A stretch of DNA of 13,996 bases from an uncultured Actinomycetes bacterium (GTDB lineage Bacteria > Actinomycetota > Acidimicrobiia > Acidimicrobiales > Acidimicrobilacustridaceae), in contig CAMFLJ010000069.1 in the NCBI GenBank assembly GCA_945957335.1, forward strand, positions 1-13,996, read 5' to 3'. A program made the translations under genes and the position numbers. Below are positions 13,199 through 13,996 of this stretch, piece by piece; within the stretch, counting starts at the first letter, position 1, and each line of letters starts with the position of its first letter. The notes beneath the pieces were generated by a model that saw only the letters and a program-made list of their open reading frames with translations, was not told the DNA's origin and made no database searches.

Positions 13199-13996
13199 CT
13201 AGAGGGGGTGCTGGCCGGCGGTGACGGGGATCTCGACGCCGGTGACGCCGCGGCCCCGCTCGGAGCACAGGAACAGCACGGCCTCGGCGATGTCCTCGGG
13301 GTCGACGTGGCGACGCAGGGCGGCGGTCTTGGCCATGCGGGCCGACACCTGGTCGATGCTCTCGCCGGTGCGGTCGGAGACGCCCTGGAACAGCTGGTCG
13401 AGCGGCTCGCCGGTGATGTAGCCGGGGGTGACGACGTTGACCCGGATGCCCTGGGCCCCGAGCTCCTTGGCCATCGTCTTCGAGGCGGTCATGGCCGCCT
13501 GCTTGGTGGAGGTGTAGGCGGCCTGGCGGGCCGGCATCGAGTGGGTGCCGAACGTGCTGACGTGCACGATCGAGCCGCCACCACGCTCGGCCATCGAGCG
13601 GGCCGCGCACCGGCTGACCTCCATGGTGCCGATCACGTTCACCTGGAACGCGTGGCGCCACATGTCCCAGTCGGCCTCGTCGATCGGGATCTGCCCGCCG
13701 CCGGCGGTGGCCACGGTGACGAGCACGTCGACCCCGCCGAGGCGGGCCGTGGCCTCGTCGACCAGGGCCACCAGCGAGCCCAGGTCGGAGAGGTCGGAGA
13801 CGATCGGCTCGACCCGACGGCCAGTCTCGGCCGCCACCTCGGCGGCCAGCTCGGCCAGCGGCTCGGCCCGGCGGGCCGACACCACCACGTCGGCGCCGTC
13901 GTTGGCGAAGGCCACGGCGCACGCCCGGCCGAGGCCCGGTCCGGCGCCCACGACGAGGGCCACCTTCCCGGTGAGGTCGCGGCGCAGGTCCTTGGC
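13199..13996 (-). CDS. SDR-family oxidoreductase, 5' end beyond window
   Basis: SDR of which 265 residues are visible; the N-terminus lies beyond base 13996. The first readable residues, AKDLRRDLTGKVALVVG, are a normal SDR lead-in, so the in-frame GTG at 13963 (inside KVAL) is not the start. Motifs: cofactor loop VGAGPGLG, DVLVTVATAG where the family normally has NNAG, Ser in HVSTFG, and YTSTK as the catalytic Tyr/Lys. The tail VTGVEIPVTAGQHPL is the typical SDR C-terminus with a TAG stop at 13201-13199. The loss of the NNAG asparagine affects a residue that in classical SDRs stabilises the fold and the proton relay, so activity may be modified. It converges on the crotonase across a hairpin. 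Substrate unknown. Confidence 0.92.
   Translation of the reverse strand, partial: AKDLRRDLTGKVALVVGAGPGLGRACAVAFANDGADVVVSARRAEPLAELAAEVAAETGRRVEPIVSDLSDLGSLVALVDEATARLGGVDVLVTVATAGGGQIPIDEADWDMWRHAFQVNVIGTMEVSRCAARSMAERGGGSIVHVSTFGTHSMPARQAAYTSTKQAAMTASKTMAKELGAQGIRVNVVTPGYITGEPLDQLFQGVSDRTGESIDQVSARMAKTAALRRHVDPEDIAEAVLFLCSERGRGVTGVEIPVTAGQHPL

Noticed and set aside
13961..13963. GTG as start codon of the right-hand SDR
   Set aside because: It lies inside the conserved KVALVVG strand of the Rossmann fold, and the frame continues to the window edge with a normal SDR lead-in.
1..13996. Mobile elements, CRISPR arrays, tRNA or rRNA genes
   Set aside because: Read through on both strands without finding transposase motifs, direct-repeat arrays, tRNA-like cloverleafs or rRNA segments.

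Overview
The window is about 14 kb of very GC-rich, densely coded DNA. It has short intergenic gaps, GTG as well as ATG starts, stem-loops without U-tracts and TAnnnT-type -10 boxes. This points to an actinobacterium, and the mix of CoA-linked catabolic genes would suit Acidimicrobiia or a mycobacterium-like lineage. That placement is inference from style and gene content; no marker gene is present. I see no rRNA, tRNA, CRISPR array, transposase, phage gene or replication origin. No gene-free stretch exceeds 300 bases; the longest gaps are 570-740 and 2873-3033, and both hold promoters.

Layout, left to right. A short-chain dehydrogenase (SDR) on the minus strand (1-569) runs off the left edge. 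It is divergent from a second, atypical SDR (741-1658), which converges on a minus-strand amidohydrolase-2 family enzyme (1667-2872). Across a compact promoter/operator region lies a lipoprotein substrate-binding protein of the branched-chain amino acid ABC type (3034-4437), closed by a strong hairpin. Next come a double-length (fused) class III CoA-transferase (4551-6872) and a cytochrome P450 (6907-8055), probably co-transcribed. An uncharacterised CrtC/AttH-like protein (8062-9165, minus) converges on the P450. Divergent from it is a zinc alcohol dehydrogenase (9261-10244) followed 28 bases later by a TauD/TfdA-type 2-oxoglutarate dioxygenase (10273-11046). An acyl-CoA dehydrogenase (11145-12332) and an enoyl-CoA hydratase-like crotonase (12377-13129) follow. 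A third SDR (13199-13996, minus) runs off the right edge.

Taken together this looks like a catabolic island for a hydrophobic or oxygenated carbon source. One coherent reading, which is inference, is capture by the lipoprotein, oxygenation by the P450 and dioxygenase, oxidation of alcohols by the SDRs and ADH, activation by the CoA-transferase, and beta-oxidation by the dehydrogenase and crotonase. The substrate cannot be read from the sequence.

The most interesting non-coding signal is a recurring roughly palindromic 13-mer (type rTAACGnnGTTAT). It occurs at 620-632, at 2933-2945 (with a second, inverted copy at 2917-2929) and at 11081-11093, each time over or beside a promoter-like element. 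It suggests one regulator controlling much of the cluster. The most interesting protein signals are the CoA-transferase, whose N-terminal half has Glu where the family has its catalytic Asp while the C-terminal half keeps Asp, and the crotonase, which lacks the second catalytic Glu.
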